Shown here piece after piece: positions 54,042 to 63,434 of a stretch of 64,000 nt of DNA; the stretch's first letter is position 1; each line of letters opens with the position of its first letter. Both the position numbers and the translations under genes were made by a program. Source of the stretch: Chryseosolibacter sp964493505 (GTDB taxonomy: Bacteria > Bacteroidota > Bacteroidia > Cytophagales > Cyclobacteriaceae); NCBI GenBank assembly GCA_964493505.1, contig CAZBNP010000005.1:185195-249194 (forward strand), read 5' to 3'. The notes below the pieces were generated by a model. The model was not told the DNA's origin. It ran no database searches and saw nothing but the letters and a program-made list of their open reading frames with translations.

Positions 54042-56099
54042 ATGGCTGACAAGAAAGACAACAACAAGCCCCTGTTACCCAACAAACCGCCGCGGGGAAA
54101 TTACCAGATATGGGTAATCCTCTCGGTGATCGCGGTGATCTTCGGGGTGATGTATATAAATAACTCGAACGAACTGAAGAGTATCCAGCAGCCGCAGTTT
54201 GAGCAAATGCTCAAGGACGGACACATCAAGAAGGTGGTGCTCATTAAAAACAAGGATCTCGTCGAAGTGACGCTGACGTCCGACGCGTTGCAACAACCGC
54301 GGTATCGGCAGGATATCGAAGATGGTCTGATGGGAAGCAGCGCCAATGGCCCGCATTACAAAATGACGATCACTTCGATCGACCGCTTCGATGAAAAGTA
54401 CCAGGAATTGATCGACAACCTCGATCAAAGCAAGGTCCCTGAATACATTCCTGACACGCGGGAGGATTATTTTGGGGTATTTATCCAGTGGGGTATCCTG
54501 TTCCTGCTGTTATTCGGTTTCTGGATGCTCATGCGCCGGATGACGGGTGGCGGCGGACCCGGAGGACAGATCTTCAACATCGGAAAATCCAAAGCCGCTT
54601 TGTTTGACGCCGAGAATAAGGTTAAAGTGACGTTTGAAGATGTCGCCGGTCTTGACGAGGCAAAGGAAGAAGTAAAAGAAATCGTCGATTTCCTGAAAAA
54701 CCCGGGCAAATTCACCAAGCTGGGCGGAAAAATACCCAAAGGAGCGCTGCTCGTAGGCCCTCCGGGTACAGGTAAAACGTTACTTGCCAAAGCCGTTGCG
54801 GGAGAGGCGGCTGTGCCGTTCTTCTCGTTGTCAGGATCCGATTTCGTCGAAATGTTTGTCGGTGTGGGTGCCGCCCGTGTGCGCGATCTCTTTAAGCAGG
54901 CAAAAGAAAAAGCTCCGTGTATCGTATTTATCGATGAAATCGACGCGATAGGCCGGAGCCGTGGCCGCGGTCAACTCCCCGGTGCGAACGACGAGCGTGA
55001 AAACACCCTGAACTCACTGCTCGTGGAAATGGATGGCTTTGCCACCGACTCGGGTGTCATTATCCTCGCAGCAACAAACCGGCCAGACGTACTCGACTCC
55101 GCGCTTCTGCGCCCGGGACGATTTGACCGACAGATCAGTATCGACAAACCCGATATCGTAGGAAGGGAAGCGATCTTCAAGACGCACCTTAAGCCGATTA
55201 AACTCGACCTATCGGTCGATTCGAAAAAACTGGCTGCGCAGACGCCGGGTTTTGCCGGTGCTGAAATTGCCAACGTCTGCAATGAGGCGGCGCTGATCGC
55301 AGCCCGCAGAGATAAAAAGGCCGTGGATATGCAGGACTTCCAGGATGCGATCGATCGCGTCATCGGTGGTCTCGAGAAAAAGAACAAGATCATTTCTCCT
55401 GAAGAGAAAAAGATCGTCGCTTTCCACGAAGCCGGACACGCCGTCGCAGGATGGTTCCTCGAACACGCTGACCCGCTCGTCAAGGTAAGTATCGTTCCCC
55501 GGGGAGTCGCGGCACTTGGTTACGCTCAGTACCTGCCAAAGGAACAATTCCTGTATCAAACCGAACAGATGATGGATGAAATGTGTATGGCCTTCGGTGG
55601 CCGCGCAGCGGAAGAAATCGTCTTTGGGAAAATATCAACCGGTGCCCTAAGCGATCTCGAGCGGATCACGAAAATGGCGTACGGCATGGTCACCATCTAT
55701 GGTATGACAAAAGCTATTGGCAACATATCATACTACGATTCAAAACAGGCCGATAACTATGCGTTCCAAAAACCGTACTCGGATGCGACCGCTGAAAAAA
55801 TTGATAAGGAGGTGAGAAGCATTATTGATCAGGCTTACCAGCGCACGGTAGCACTGCTGACACAGCACCGCCAGCATCTCGACGTGGTCGCAAAGGAGTT
55901 GCTGGAGAAAGAGATCCTCTTCCAGTCTGATCTCCAAAGATTAATCGGAGTTCGACCTTTCGACAAGCCGACCACTTATCAACAGTACACAAACGGACAG
56001 GGGAAATACGAAAATAAACAACAGGAGAACGAACAGCCGGGCGTGGATCCCACACCTTCCTTAGACGGTGATGTGCCGAAGGTAACCAGTAATCCGTAG
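54042..56099 (+). CDS. ftsH: ATP-dependent zinc metalloprotease FtsH
   Basis: 685 aa. An N-terminal transmembrane helix (about 20-42) and a second (about 145-165) flank a periplasmic domain. A glycine-rich GGGGPGGQ linker leads to the AAA+ domain with Walker A GPPGTGKT (about 238-245), Walker B FIDEID (about 296), and SRH residues (LLRPGRFDR). The M41 protease active site HEAGH lies near 461-465. It degrades misfolded and regulatory membrane proteins, using ATP for unfolding. The C-terminal 60 residues are Gln/Pro-rich and probably disordered. Followed 5 bp later by the LpxH-like gene. Confidence 0.97.
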   Translation: MADKKDNNKPLLPNKPPRGNYQIWVILSVIAVIFGVMYINNSNELKSIQQPQFEQMLKDGHIKKVVLIKNKDLVEVTLTSDALQQPRYRQDIEDGLMGSSANGPHYKMTITSIDRFDEKYQELIDNLDQSKVPEYIPDTREDYFGVFIQWGILFLLLFGFWMLMRRMTGGGGPGGQIFNIGKSKAALFDAENKVKVTFEDVAGLDEAKEEVKEIVDFLKNPGKFTKLGGKIPKGALLVGPPGTGKTLLAKAVAGEAAVPFFSLSGSDFVEMFVGVGAARVRDLFKQAKEKAPCIVFIDEIDAIGRSRGRGQLPGANDERENTLNSLLVEMDGFATDSGVIILAATNRPDVLDSALLRPGRFDRQISIDKPDIVGREAIFKTHLKPIKLDLSVDSKKLAAQTPGFAGAEIANVCNEAALIAARRDKKAVDMQDFQDAIDRVIGGLEKKNKIISPEEKKIVAFHEAGHAVAGWFLEHADPLVKVSIVPRGVAALGYAQYLPKEQFLYQTEQMMDEMCMAFGGRAAEEIVFGKISTGALSDLERITKMAYGMVTIYGMTKAIGNISYYDSKQADNYAFQKPYSDATAEKIDKEVRSIIDQAYQRTVALLTQHRQHLDVVAKELLEKEILFQSDLQRLIGVRPFDKPTTYQQYTNGQGKYENKQQENEQPGVDPTPSLDGDVPKVTSNP

Positions 56100-56104
56100 T
56101 AAGA

Positions 56105-56896
56105 ATGTCGGTAGACAGTTGGCAGAGAGTGGAATCGCTGCAAGGCAAGAAAATATACTTTGCGGCTGACTTTCATCTCGGCGTACCTACTGCTGAAGCC
56201 AGCCTTGCCCGCGAGCGCCTGATCATTCAATGGCTCGACAGTATCCGGCACGATGCGCATGCGATCTACCTGCTGGGCGATATCTTTGATTTCTGGTTCG
56301 AGTACCGATACACCGTCCCAAAAGGCTTCGTGCGACTCCTCGGCAAACTTGCGGAACTCCGCGACGGCGGGATAGAAGTCATCTTTTTCACAGGCAACCA
56401 CGACATGTGGATGTTTGATTACTTCCCCGCTGAACTCGGAATACCAGTCATCAGAAAACCGATGCTGCTGGAAGTCGGAGCCCATAGATTCCATATCGGG
56501 CATGGAGACGGCCTCGGCCCCGGTGACAACACATACAAAATACTGAAGAAATTCTTCGACAGCCGTATTTGTCAATGGCTCTTCGCGCGCATACATCCCA
56601 ACCTCGGAATCCACATCGCGCAAGCATGGTCGAAAAGAAGTCGTATTGCAAACAACGAGAAAGGCGAGACATTCAATAAAGAGGAAGAAGAATATCTCTG
56701 GGTCTACTGCAACGAGGTGGAAGCGTTACAACATCACGACTTCTATATTTTCGGACACCGACACCTTCCCCTTGACCTTAAAGTCGGAGGAAATAGCCGA
56801 TACATCAACGTTGGCGAATGGGTGAACTTCAAAACCTATGCGGTGTATGACGGCACGAATGTTGAGCTGAAGACCTTCAACCCGGAGGCCGTATGA
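56105..56896 (+). CDS. lpxH: UDP-2,3-diacylglucosamine diphosphatase LpxH-like metallophosphatase
   Basis: 263 aa. Calcineurin-like phosphoesterase motifs in order: FAADFHLG, YLLGDIFDFWFEY, FFTGNHDMWMFDY, HRFHIGHGDGLGPGD and IFGHRHLPLDL. The DxH...GDxxD...GNHD/E...GHxH set matches the LpxH branch, which hydrolyses UDP-2,3-diacylglucosamine to lipid X in lipid A synthesis on the inner membrane. It is 5 bp after ftsH and overlaps the next gene by 4 bp. A different substrate within the LpxH-like clade cannot be excluded. Confidence 0.85.
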   Translation: MSVDSWQRVESLQGKKIYFAADFHLGVPTAEASLARERLIIQWLDSIRHDAHAIYLLGDIFDFWFEYRYTVPKGFVRLLGKLAELRDGGIEVIFFTGNHDMWMFDYFPAELGIPVIRKPMLLEVGAHRFHIGHGDGLGPGDNTYKILKKFFDSRICQWLFARIHPNLGIHIAQAWSKRSRIANNEKGETFNKEEEEYLWVYCNEVEALQHHDFYIFGHRHLPLDLKVGGNSRYINVGEWVNFKTYAVYDGTNVELKTFNPEAV

Positions 56897-57678
56897 AAAC
56901 ACTCTTATCCCTTGTCACTTCGTTCATCGTCATTCACACGGTGCCTGCGCAGGAGAAGATCAGTACCATCACACTGACCGACACACTCGTCAGCGTCGCT
57001 ATCGACCGCCCCGGCGACTTCTACATAGTGACCAGCGGAGAAATTCAGCGATTCGACAAAGACGGGAAACTTTCGCTGCTGTATAAAGCTGAAACCGTGC
57101 CAGCCCTTTTTGATCCCCGCGATGGCGCGCGTCTTTTCGCCTACTATCGCCACGATCAACACTACGAACTCCTCAGCCCGTCATTTGAACCGATGGCGAC
57201 TTATCAAATCGATCCTTCGTTTGCTATCCAACCCTGGCTGGCCTGTCCTTCCGGCGAATACAAACTATGGATACTCGACCAGGCAGACCGCAGCCTCAAG
57301 AAAGTGAATACCAAAACATCGGAAGTGGAAGTGGAGGTAGTAGTAGACTCCTCGCTGATACAAAAACCGGTAGCGGTCACAACCATGCGCGACTATCAGG
57401 GTTTTGTATTCCTGCTGATCCCGGCGAAAGGCCTCCTTATCTTCAACGGCCTCGGAAAACACATCAAAACACTCGATATTCCGGGTGTTGATGCATTCAA
57501 CTTTCTGGGAGAAGAACTTTACTACGTCCGTGGCGACAACATCGAATTTCTTAACCTGTTCACTACCGAGACCAGAAGCATGAAGATCCCTGCGGGATAC
57601 TGGCAGGCGCTGCTCACCGATGAACGGATGATTCTCGTGGCTCATAAAAAGATCGATATCTTTCCGTTTAGTCCCTGA
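56893..57678 (+). CDS. Hypothetical secreted beta-propeller-like protein
   Basis: 261 aa. Begins at ATG 56893, sharing four bases with the lpxH-like stop region (ATGA), which shows translational coupling. A signal peptide ends VPAQ. The rest has repeating short strands with aromatic and acidic turns (SVAIDRPGDFYIVTSGEIQRF, YKLWILDQADRSLKKV, FVFLLIPAKGLLIFNGLGK) like a small NHL/WD-type propeller. No family name recognised. It ends with a hairpin 12 bp downstream. Confidence 0.65.
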   Translation: MKTLLSLVTSFIVIHTVPAQEKISTITLTDTLVSVAIDRPGDFYIVTSGEIQRFDKDGKLSLLYKAETVPALFDPRDGARLFAYYRHDQHYELLSPSFEPMATYQIDPSFAIQPWLACPSGEYKLWILDQADRSLKKVNTKTSEVEVEVVVDSSLIQKPVAVTTMRDYQGFVFLLIPAKGLLIFNGLGKHIKTLDIPGVDAFNFLGEELYYVRGDNIEFLNLFTTETRSMKIPAGYWQALLTDERMILVAHKKIDIFPFSP

Positions 57679-57689
57679 TCCACCTCACC

Positions 57690-57713
57690 CCACCCTCTTG
57701 ACGGAGAGGGTGG
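57690..57713. terminator. Hairpin after the ftsH-lpxH operon
   Basis: CCACCCTC (57690-57697) and GAGGGTGG (57706-57713) are exact 8-bp arms with an 8-nt loop, directly downstream of the operon end. No T-run follows; it may be a rho-type attenuator, a terminator of reduced strength or a REP-like element. Confidence 0.5.
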
Positions 57714-57859
57714 AACAAATGCTTACTTATCTGTCCATTTTTGAACATATTTGTACATTCGGGAACACGTCAAAGCCCCGGATAACGCTGCCAGGCTGAT
57801 TTCCAGGTTGGCATAATATTCTCACAAGAGCTCATTCTAACTTAAATCCAGAGAAAGAA

Positions 57860-59230
57860 GTGACCCAGGAAGGTGGTAAAATTCTGATGATCGACGACGA
57901 CGAAGACGTCCTGCTCGCCGCGAAGATGTTGCTCAAAAAACAGAGTCATCATGTGATCATCGAAAAAAATCCCAACAAGATCCCTTTTCTCCTGAATAAT
58001 GATACCTATGATGTGATATTGCTGGACATGAACTTCAGCAAAGACATCACCAGCGGAAAGGAAGGGTTCCACTGGCTGGAGCAGATCCTTGAGAGAGATC
58101 CTAATGCGGTAGTCATCCTGATCACAGCATTCGGCGATGTGGAGATGGCGGTGAAAGCACTGAAACAGGGCGCGACAGATTTTATTCTTAAGCCCTGGCA
58201 AAATGAAAAATTAGTCGCGACTATCTCCACGGCTATCCGTTTAAAGAAAAGCTATAACCAGGTCGACAAGCTGAGAAAAGCAAAGGAAATGCTTGAGGAA
58301 CAGATCAGCAGACCCTTTGGCGAGATCATTGGTCAGAGTGCGGCTATCAGGGAAATGTTCGCGATGATCAACAAAGTTGCGAAGACAGACGCTAACGTCC
58401 TGATCCTGGGTGAGAACGGTACAGGAAAAGAACTGATAGCCCGCGCTATCCACCAGCACTCACTGCGAAAAGACAGCAGTTTTGTGTCGGTCGATATGGG
58501 CGCTATCACGGAGACACTTTTTGAAAGTGAGCTCTTCGGCCACCGTAAGGGTGCCTTTACGGACGCCCGCGAAGACAGGCCGGGGCGGTTTGAGCTTGCC
58601 TCCGGCGGAACACTGTTCCTCGACGAAATCGGAAACCTCAGCATGAATCTCCAGAGCAAGTTACTTAGTGCCCTGCAATCAAGGGAAATCACTCGGGTCG
58701 GATCGAATCAGCCTCTTCCCGTTGATATCCGCCTGATATGCGCGACCAACATGCCGCTGAGCAAAATGGTCCAGGAAGGAACCTTCCGACAGGATTTACT
58801 TTATCGGATCAATACGGTAGAAATACAGGTTCCGCCTCTGAGCGACCGGGTAGAAGATATTCCGCTGCTGGCTGAACATTACCTCGGGCATTACGCAAAA
58901 AAATATCACAAATCAGTCACCACGATCGCACCCGAAGCAATGGACAAGTTGAAGCGATACGCGTGGCCCGGAAATATCCGCGAGCTGCAACACGCAATCG
59001 AACGTGCTGTGATCATGACGGATTCACCGTTGCTGCAGGAAACAGACTTCCTGTTCAGCCGGTCATTAACCGCTGGCGCTTCGGCCAATACGCTGAACCT
59101 CGACGAAGTGGAGAAGGCTGCGGTCGCAAAAGCCCTGCAGATGCACGCGGGCAATATCTCGAAGGCAGCCGATGAGCTGGGACTCACGCGGGCTTCCCTA
59201 TACCGGCGGATGGAGAAATATGGGCTTTAA
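57860..59230 (+). CDS. Sigma-54-dependent response regulator (NtrC family)
   Basis: 456 aa from a GTG at 57860. Receiver domain: acidic pocket MIDDDEDV, phospho-acceptor D56 (LLDMNFS), and KPW with the conserved Lys near 112. AAA+ domain: LGENGTGKE Walker A, GAFTDA at the sigma-54 contact loop, GGTLFLDEIGN Walker B, and sensor strings PVDIRLICATN and FRQDLLYRIN. A Fis-type helix-turn-helix closes it (GNISKAADELGLTRASLYRRMEKYG). It activates RNA polymerase-sigma54 when phosphorylated by the adjoining kinase (59220-60566), which overlaps it by 11 bp. Confidence 0.93.
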   Translation: MTQEGGKILMIDDDEDVLLAAKMLLKKQSHHVIIEKNPNKIPFLLNNDTYDVILLDMNFSKDITSGKEGFHWLEQILERDPNAVVILITAFGDVEMAVKALKQGATDFILKPWQNEKLVATISTAIRLKKSYNQVDKLRKAKEMLEEQISRPFGEIIGQSAAIREMFAMINKVAKTDANVLILGENGTGKELIARAIHQHSLRKDSSFVSVDMGAITETLFESELFGHRKGAFTDAREDRPGRFELASGGTLFLDEIGNLSMNLQSKLLSALQSREITRVGSNQPLPVDIRLICATNMPLSKMVQEGTFRQDLLYRINTVEIQVPPLSDRVEDIPLLAEHYLGHYAKKYHKSVTTIAPEAMDKLKRYAWPGNIRELQHAIERAVIMTDSPLLQETDFLFSRSLTAGASANTLNLDEVEKAAVAKALQMHAGNISKAADELGLTRASLYRRMEKYGL

Positions 59231-60566
59231 CTGGCAATCACCTGTTGTTCCGCGCGTAGCCATGATGGCTGCCACAATTTTCCTGTTCTGTTTCTTCGTT
59301 TCTAAAGGCGACTGGATATACGCGATCTTCTTCCTCGGTATCAGTCTCTATCTGGTCAAACGCATTGTAAATTATCTCGATCGTACGCACCAAAACATCG
59401 CGTCCTTTCTCGACTCGATCCGATTCGACGATCTATCAAATTCATTCGAAACAGAAAGCGATGATCCTATCGTGAAACGGCTTCACGAAGAGCTGAACGA
59501 GGCTATGACCAGGCTGCGAAGTGCGCGGCATCAGAAGGACTCTGAATTCCTGTTTTTCAAGAACATCGTCATGCATGTCGGCATCGGCCTAATCATCTTT
59601 CGTCCTGACGGTACGATCGAGATTTTCAATGCTGCCGCACGCCGGCTCCTGAAAATGAACAACGCTGAAAACATTGACGATATCGGGAAAGTAAGCGAAC
59701 CACTCGTACAAGTCTTCAGGAAATTGAAGACCGGAGGACGCGAGCTGCTTCGCGTTGCCGTGGGCGATGATATCATACAACTTTCAGTATATGCAATCGA
59801 ATTGACACTCCGCGGAGAAAACGTAAAGCTGGTTTCGCTTCAGAACATTCAAAGTGAACTGGAGGAAAAGGAGATGGAAGCCTGGCAAAACCTGGTAAGG
59901 GTGCTGACACACGAGATCATGAACTCGGTGACACCGATCTCGTCGCTCGCCGGTATCGTGGAGGAGGAGCTACAACAACACATCGCGTCAAATCAATCGT
60001 CGCCACTAACTCCTGACCAGCTTCAGGATATTCACCTTTCGCTACAGACGATCAGTAAACGCAGTGAAGGACTTGTTCATTTCGTCAAAGAGTTTCGCAG
60101 TCTCACCAGTATTCCCAAGCCGAAGCTCGCTACGGTCTCCGTAAAACTACTCCTGGATGAATTGTGCCTTCTTCACCGGAAAGAACTCACAGAAAAGCAT
60201 ATCGTGCTTGAGATATCGGTCTATCCCGAAGACCTTACCGTCTCCGCCGACAAGAATATGATCGAGCAGGTATTGATCAATCTTATTCGCAATGCGATTC
60301 AGTCGTTCGACAACCAGGACCTCCGGCAGATATCCTTGAACGCCTATCTCAACGAGAAGTCCCGACCGGTAATTTCGGTCCAGGACAACGGTACAGGTAT
60401 TGACCCTGACGCGCTCGAGAAAATATTCATTCCATTCTATACCACCAAGAAATCGGGCTCCGGCATTGGCCTGAGTCTCTCCCGCCAGATTATGCGGCAA
60501 CACCAGGGCACACTTACCGTTAAATCTATTGCCGGAAGCGGGACACAGTTTACCATGCGGTTCTGA
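59220..60566 (+). CDS. Sensor histidine kinase (NtrY-like)
   Basis: 448 aa from ATG 59220; the frame is open upstream inside the regulator gene. Two transmembrane helices (about 15-50) give a membrane anchor with almost no periplasmic part. A PAS-like domain at about 110-210 (FKNIVMHVGIGLIIFRPDGTIEIFNAAARRLL) precedes the kinase core: H-box LTHEIMNSVTPISS, N-box NLIRNAIQSF, G1 DNGTGIDPD, G2 GSGIGLSLS. Autophosphorylates on His and passes phosphate to the upstream regulator. Signal probably cytoplasmic given the tiny periplasmic loop. Confidence 0.92.
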   Translation: MGFNWQSPVVPRVAMMAATIFLFCFFVSKGDWIYAIFFLGISLYLVKRIVNYLDRTHQNIASFLDSIRFDDLSNSFETESDDPIVKRLHEELNEAMTRLRSARHQKDSEFLFFKNIVMHVGIGLIIFRPDGTIEIFNAAARRLLKMNNAENIDDIGKVSEPLVQVFRKLKTGGRELLRVAVGDDIIQLSVYAIELTLRGENVKLVSLQNIQSELEEKEMEAWQNLVRVLTHEIMNSVTPISSLAGIVEEELQQHIASNQSSPLTPDQLQDIHLSLQTISKRSEGLVHFVKEFRSLTSIPKPKLATVSVKLLLDELCLLHRKELTEKHIVLEISVYPEDLTVSADKNMIEQVLINLIRNAIQSFDNQDLRQISLNAYLNEKSRPVISVQDNGTGIDPDALEKIFIPFYTTKKSGSGIGLSLSRQIMRQHQGTLTVKSIAGSGTQFTMRF

Positions 60567-60570
60567 TCAG

Positions 60571-60969
60571 TTACCGCCATGCCACCGTTTCGCAATAGTT
60601 TGAGGTATTGTAGTCATACAGGTCCTTTACTCTATACGACAGGCTCAGCTGGTCGCCATACAGCGTGCCCGATCCTTCGATCTCATATCCATCTACAACC
60701 TGATACGGAATTCGCAGATCGTTAAAGCTTATCACCGCGTAAACGCGCAAGTCTGCTGCATAGAAATTATTCAGATAAACTTCGCGGTCGTGGCGCGAGC
60801 GCGTAATCCGAATTTCGTAATAGGTATAGTCGCGGTAAGTATTGCTATACTCCTCCACGTCGTAGTAGCCGAGAAACTTCTCGCGCTGGTCATACCGTGG
60901 TTCGACATCGTAAAACGTACAGGATCCTGCGATCACGGTCAATAGCGAAAAGAGAATGTAGTTTTTCAT
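60571..60969 (-). CDS. Small hypothetical lipoprotein
   Basis: 132 aa from ATG 60969; a longer frame to 61089 lacks an export signal at its start. Lipobox Cys at 17 (VIAGSC). The mature part is rich in Tyr, Asp and Arg (FYDVEPRYDQREKFLGYYDVEEYSNTYRDYTYYE-type composition) and mostly beta. No family recognised. It ends 5 bp from the convergent histidine-kinase gene. Confidence 0.6.
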   Translation of the reverse strand: MKNYILFSLLTVIAGSCTFYDVEPRYDQREKFLGYYDVEEYSNTYRDYTYYEIRITRSRHDREVYLNNFYAADLRVYAVISFNDLRIPYQVVDGYEIEGSGTLYGDQLSLSYRVKDLYDYNTSNYCETVAWR

Positions 60970-61179
60970 AACAGTCAACGTTTCTACAGACTGTCTTGCA
61001 AGATTGAGGCCAGTTCTGGCGTGCACGAACACATTGAGCAAAAAGGCCAGGATAGTGCTGAAAGGTTGACCTTTACCAATCGTTTTCATACCTTCTTGTG
61101 CCGGAACACTGACCGCACTGTTGTTAAAATCCGGAGCGGACTATCCGGAATTTTGTTCCTGTCACCAACAAAAACACAG

Positions 61180-61653
61180 ATGGAAAACAAGTCAGATCAT
61201 CCAGGCGTCTACCTGCCGCCACCGCTTCTGTACGCCGCCGTATTTCTCGCAGGAGTTTTTGCGCAAAAGTTCATACCTCTTGGTAGGTCCTTTTTTCACA
61301 CAACCACGTCAAGAATTGTAGGAACTGTCATAGTTGCAACGGGAGTCCTGTTCGTCTTCCCGGCTTTGAGACAGTTTTTCAGAACCGGAAATTCAGTCGT
61401 CACTATCAAGCCGGCAAACTCCCTGCAAACGACGGGCATCTATTCCATAACCCGGAATCCCATGTATGTCGGTCTGCTGCTATTCTATACAGGTCTCGTG
61501 TTCATTGTCGGCAACTGGTGGACCTTTATATTGATACCTATGCTGGTTATCCTTGTTCAGCAGTACATAATCAAACGCGAAGAGAAATATCTCGCCCGCC
61601 GATTCGGCCAGCCATACTCCGATTACAAAACAAAAGTGAGAAGATGGTTATAA
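61180..61653 (+). CDS. Isoprenylcysteine carboxyl methyltransferase (ICMT/PEMT)-family membrane protein
   Basis: 157 aa from ATG 61180; the upstream in-frame region is divergent with the lipoprotein gene and not signal-like. Four hydrophobic segments and the family C-terminal signature are present: GIYSITRNPMYVGLLLFYTG followed by REEKYLARRFGQPYSDYKTKVRRWL. The RNPMY and EE...Y...V.RW residues form the SAM-binding pocket of ICMT/PEMT enzymes. Substrate in bacteria is generally unknown. A strong terminator follows. Confidence 0.85.
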   Translation: MENKSDHPGVYLPPPLLYAAVFLAGVFAQKFIPLGRSFFHTTTSRIVGTVIVATGVLFVFPALRQFFRTGNSVVTIKPANSLQTTGIYSITRNPMYVGLLLFYTGLVFIVGNWWTFILIPMLVILVQQYIIKREEKYLARRFGQPYSDYKTKVRRWL

Positions 61654-61657
61654 GCAT

Positions 61658-61685
61658 AAAAAACCTCGCGGATGCGAGGTTTTTA
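61658..61685. terminator. Rho-independent terminator
   Basis: CCTCGC-ggat-GCGAGG (61664-61679) with a preceding A-run and following T-run lies 11 bp after the ICMT-like stop. The A-run could also serve leftward transcripts from ftsZ. Confidence 0.9.
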
Positions 61686-61835
61686 GGTTAAAAAATCATG
61701 CTTGTGCTTTACCCTCCCGTCCGGTGGGGGCACTCACATATTTTTCAAAAACATTCCGGCGCCGGCAAAAAAATATTTACCACCAACAACCACTACGAAT
61801 GGAGTAAATGACCAGTCGCGCCGGAAATGTTATCT

Positions 61836-63398
61836 TCAATCCACGTTGTCGTGCAAAAATCTATTATTACCCAACAGCGTGTTGTCATCGTTAAGATTGT
61901 ACTTCGAAATCAAAGACTCAGACGAATGCGGAACATCATTCATCTTGATCCCCCTTCGAAGGTATGCGGGGAGCGACCACTTTTCATTGAATTCTTCCTT
62001 GGTCATCTCCTGTTTTCTGATTTGCTTCAGGTGCTCCTTGCGTTCCTTAGACTGCTGCTGAAGCCGCTCGCGCGTATTTCTCGATTCCATCATACCCTCG
62101 TCGTTTATAACCTGGTCACCATATCGTTCAGCAGGATTAAAGTCATCTTCACCAAAAAGACCTTCGTCGTCCTCCGCGCTGGCGTTATCATTGTCGACCC
62201 TGTTAAACGGCCCCATGAATACCAGTTCACGCTCGTTTGACTTTCCCTCTTCCGATTCGCTGTGCGGATCCGGTTGAGGCTGTCGTGTCCTGATCTGCAT
62301 TTCCTTTGAATCGTTGACGGAATTATCCGTCTGCGGATGCTGAAACAGCCAGCCCTGGGAACGATCCAGTTCATGTACTTTCTTTTGATCCTGATCCTGC
62401 CTTGATATCGGCAGTTTGGCTTCTGCGGGAAACCCGGTCGCGATCACCGTGACGCGTATTCTGTCGCCGAGGTCGGGATCCACACCATGACCAAAGATCA
62501 TCTCGCCGTCATCGCCAGCCTGATCCTGGATATACTCTGTGATCTCGGTGAGTTCGTCCATCTGAAGCTCAGCATCGATACCGGAGATGATCGACAGCAG
62601 TATCTTTTTCGCTCCCATGATATCGCGGTTGTCGAGCAGCGGCGACGTAAGCGCGCCTTCGGCAGCCTTGCGGGCACGGTTTTCGCCGCGCGTCTCGGCC
62701 GACCCCATCACGGCGGCGCCTGCGTTGAGCATTACAGTACGAACATCCTGGAAGTCGACGTTGACATATCCTGCCAGTGTAATGATCTCAGCTATACTCT
62801 TTGCGGCTGTCGTTAACACGTTGTCAGCCTGCGCAAAAGCCTGGCCTATGGAAAGGTTTCCGTATATCTCCCTCAGTTTATCATTCAGGATCACCAGCAC
62901 GGTATCACATGTTTTGCGCAATTCTTCGATACCGATCTCAGCTTGCGCAGCTTTCTTCTTCCCTTCAAAAGAGAAAGGCGCCGTCACAATACCGACGGTG
63001 AGAATGTCCATGTCTTTGGCGATCTTGGCGATAACCGGCGCAGCACCCGTACCCGTGCCCCCTCCCATTCCGGAGGTGATAAACACCATTTTCGCGCCTA
63101 CAAGCGTTTCGCGAATCTGATCCTTGCTCTCCAACGCAGCGTTCTTGCCCACCTCGGGATTTGCGCCGCAACCCAGACCTTCCGTCAGGTTTGCGCCAAT
63201 CTGAAGCTTATTGGGAATAGGGCTTCCGTTAAGTGCCTGGTTGTCGGTATTACAAACAACAAACTCGACATCCTTGATGCCTTGCTTGTACATGTGGTTC
63301 ACCGCATTGCTTCCTCCCCCGCCAACACCGATTACCTTGATGATCGATTTGTAGCTATGTTTGGGGATTTCGAATTTGTATGATCCTGTTTCAAACAT
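61836..63398 (-). CDS. ftsZ: Cell division protein FtsZ
   Basis: 520 aa from ATG 63398; a start 10 codons upstream is in frame but adds a non-conserved leader. The GTPase domain has GVGGGGSNAVNHM, the tubulin signature GMGGGTGTGAAP (about 110-121), NVDFQDVRTVM and SPLLDNRDIMGAKKILL. About 200 residues of charged tail follow, ending with SLPAYLRRGIKM near residue 480 and a further 40-residue tail. It polymerises into the Z-ring at the division site and recruits the divisome. Directly upstream is ftsA, the usual order. Confidence 0.97.
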   Translation of the reverse strand: MFETGSYKFEIPKHSYKSIIKVIGVGGGGSNAVNHMYKQGIKDVEFVVCNTDNQALNGSPIPNKLQIGANLTEGLGCGANPEVGKNAALESKDQIRETLVGAKMVFITSGMGGGTGTGAAPVIAKIAKDMDILTVGIVTAPFSFEGKKKAAQAEIGIEELRKTCDTVLVILNDKLREIYGNLSIGQAFAQADNVLTTAAKSIAEIITLAGYVNVDFQDVRTVMLNAGAAVMGSAETRGENRARKAAEGALTSPLLDNRDIMGAKKILLSIISGIDAELQMDELTEITEYIQDQAGDDGEMIFGHGVDPDLGDRIRVTVIATGFPAEAKLPISRQDQDQKKVHELDRSQGWLFQHPQTDNSVNDSKEMQIRTRQPQPDPHSESEEGKSNERELVFMGPFNRVDNDNASAEDDEGLFGEDDFNPAERYGDQVINDEGMMESRNTRERLQQQSKERKEHLKQIRKQEMTKEEFNEKWSLPAYLRRGIKMNDVPHSSESLISKYNLNDDNTLLGNNRFLHDNVD

Positions 63399-63434
63399 AT
63401 AAATGTGATTAGTGGTTGTGATTCTCAATATTCA

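Noticed and set aside
61756..61765. Palindrome CCGGCGCCGG as ftsZ terminator
   Set aside because: It has no loop of usable size and no adjacent T-run on the relevant strand.
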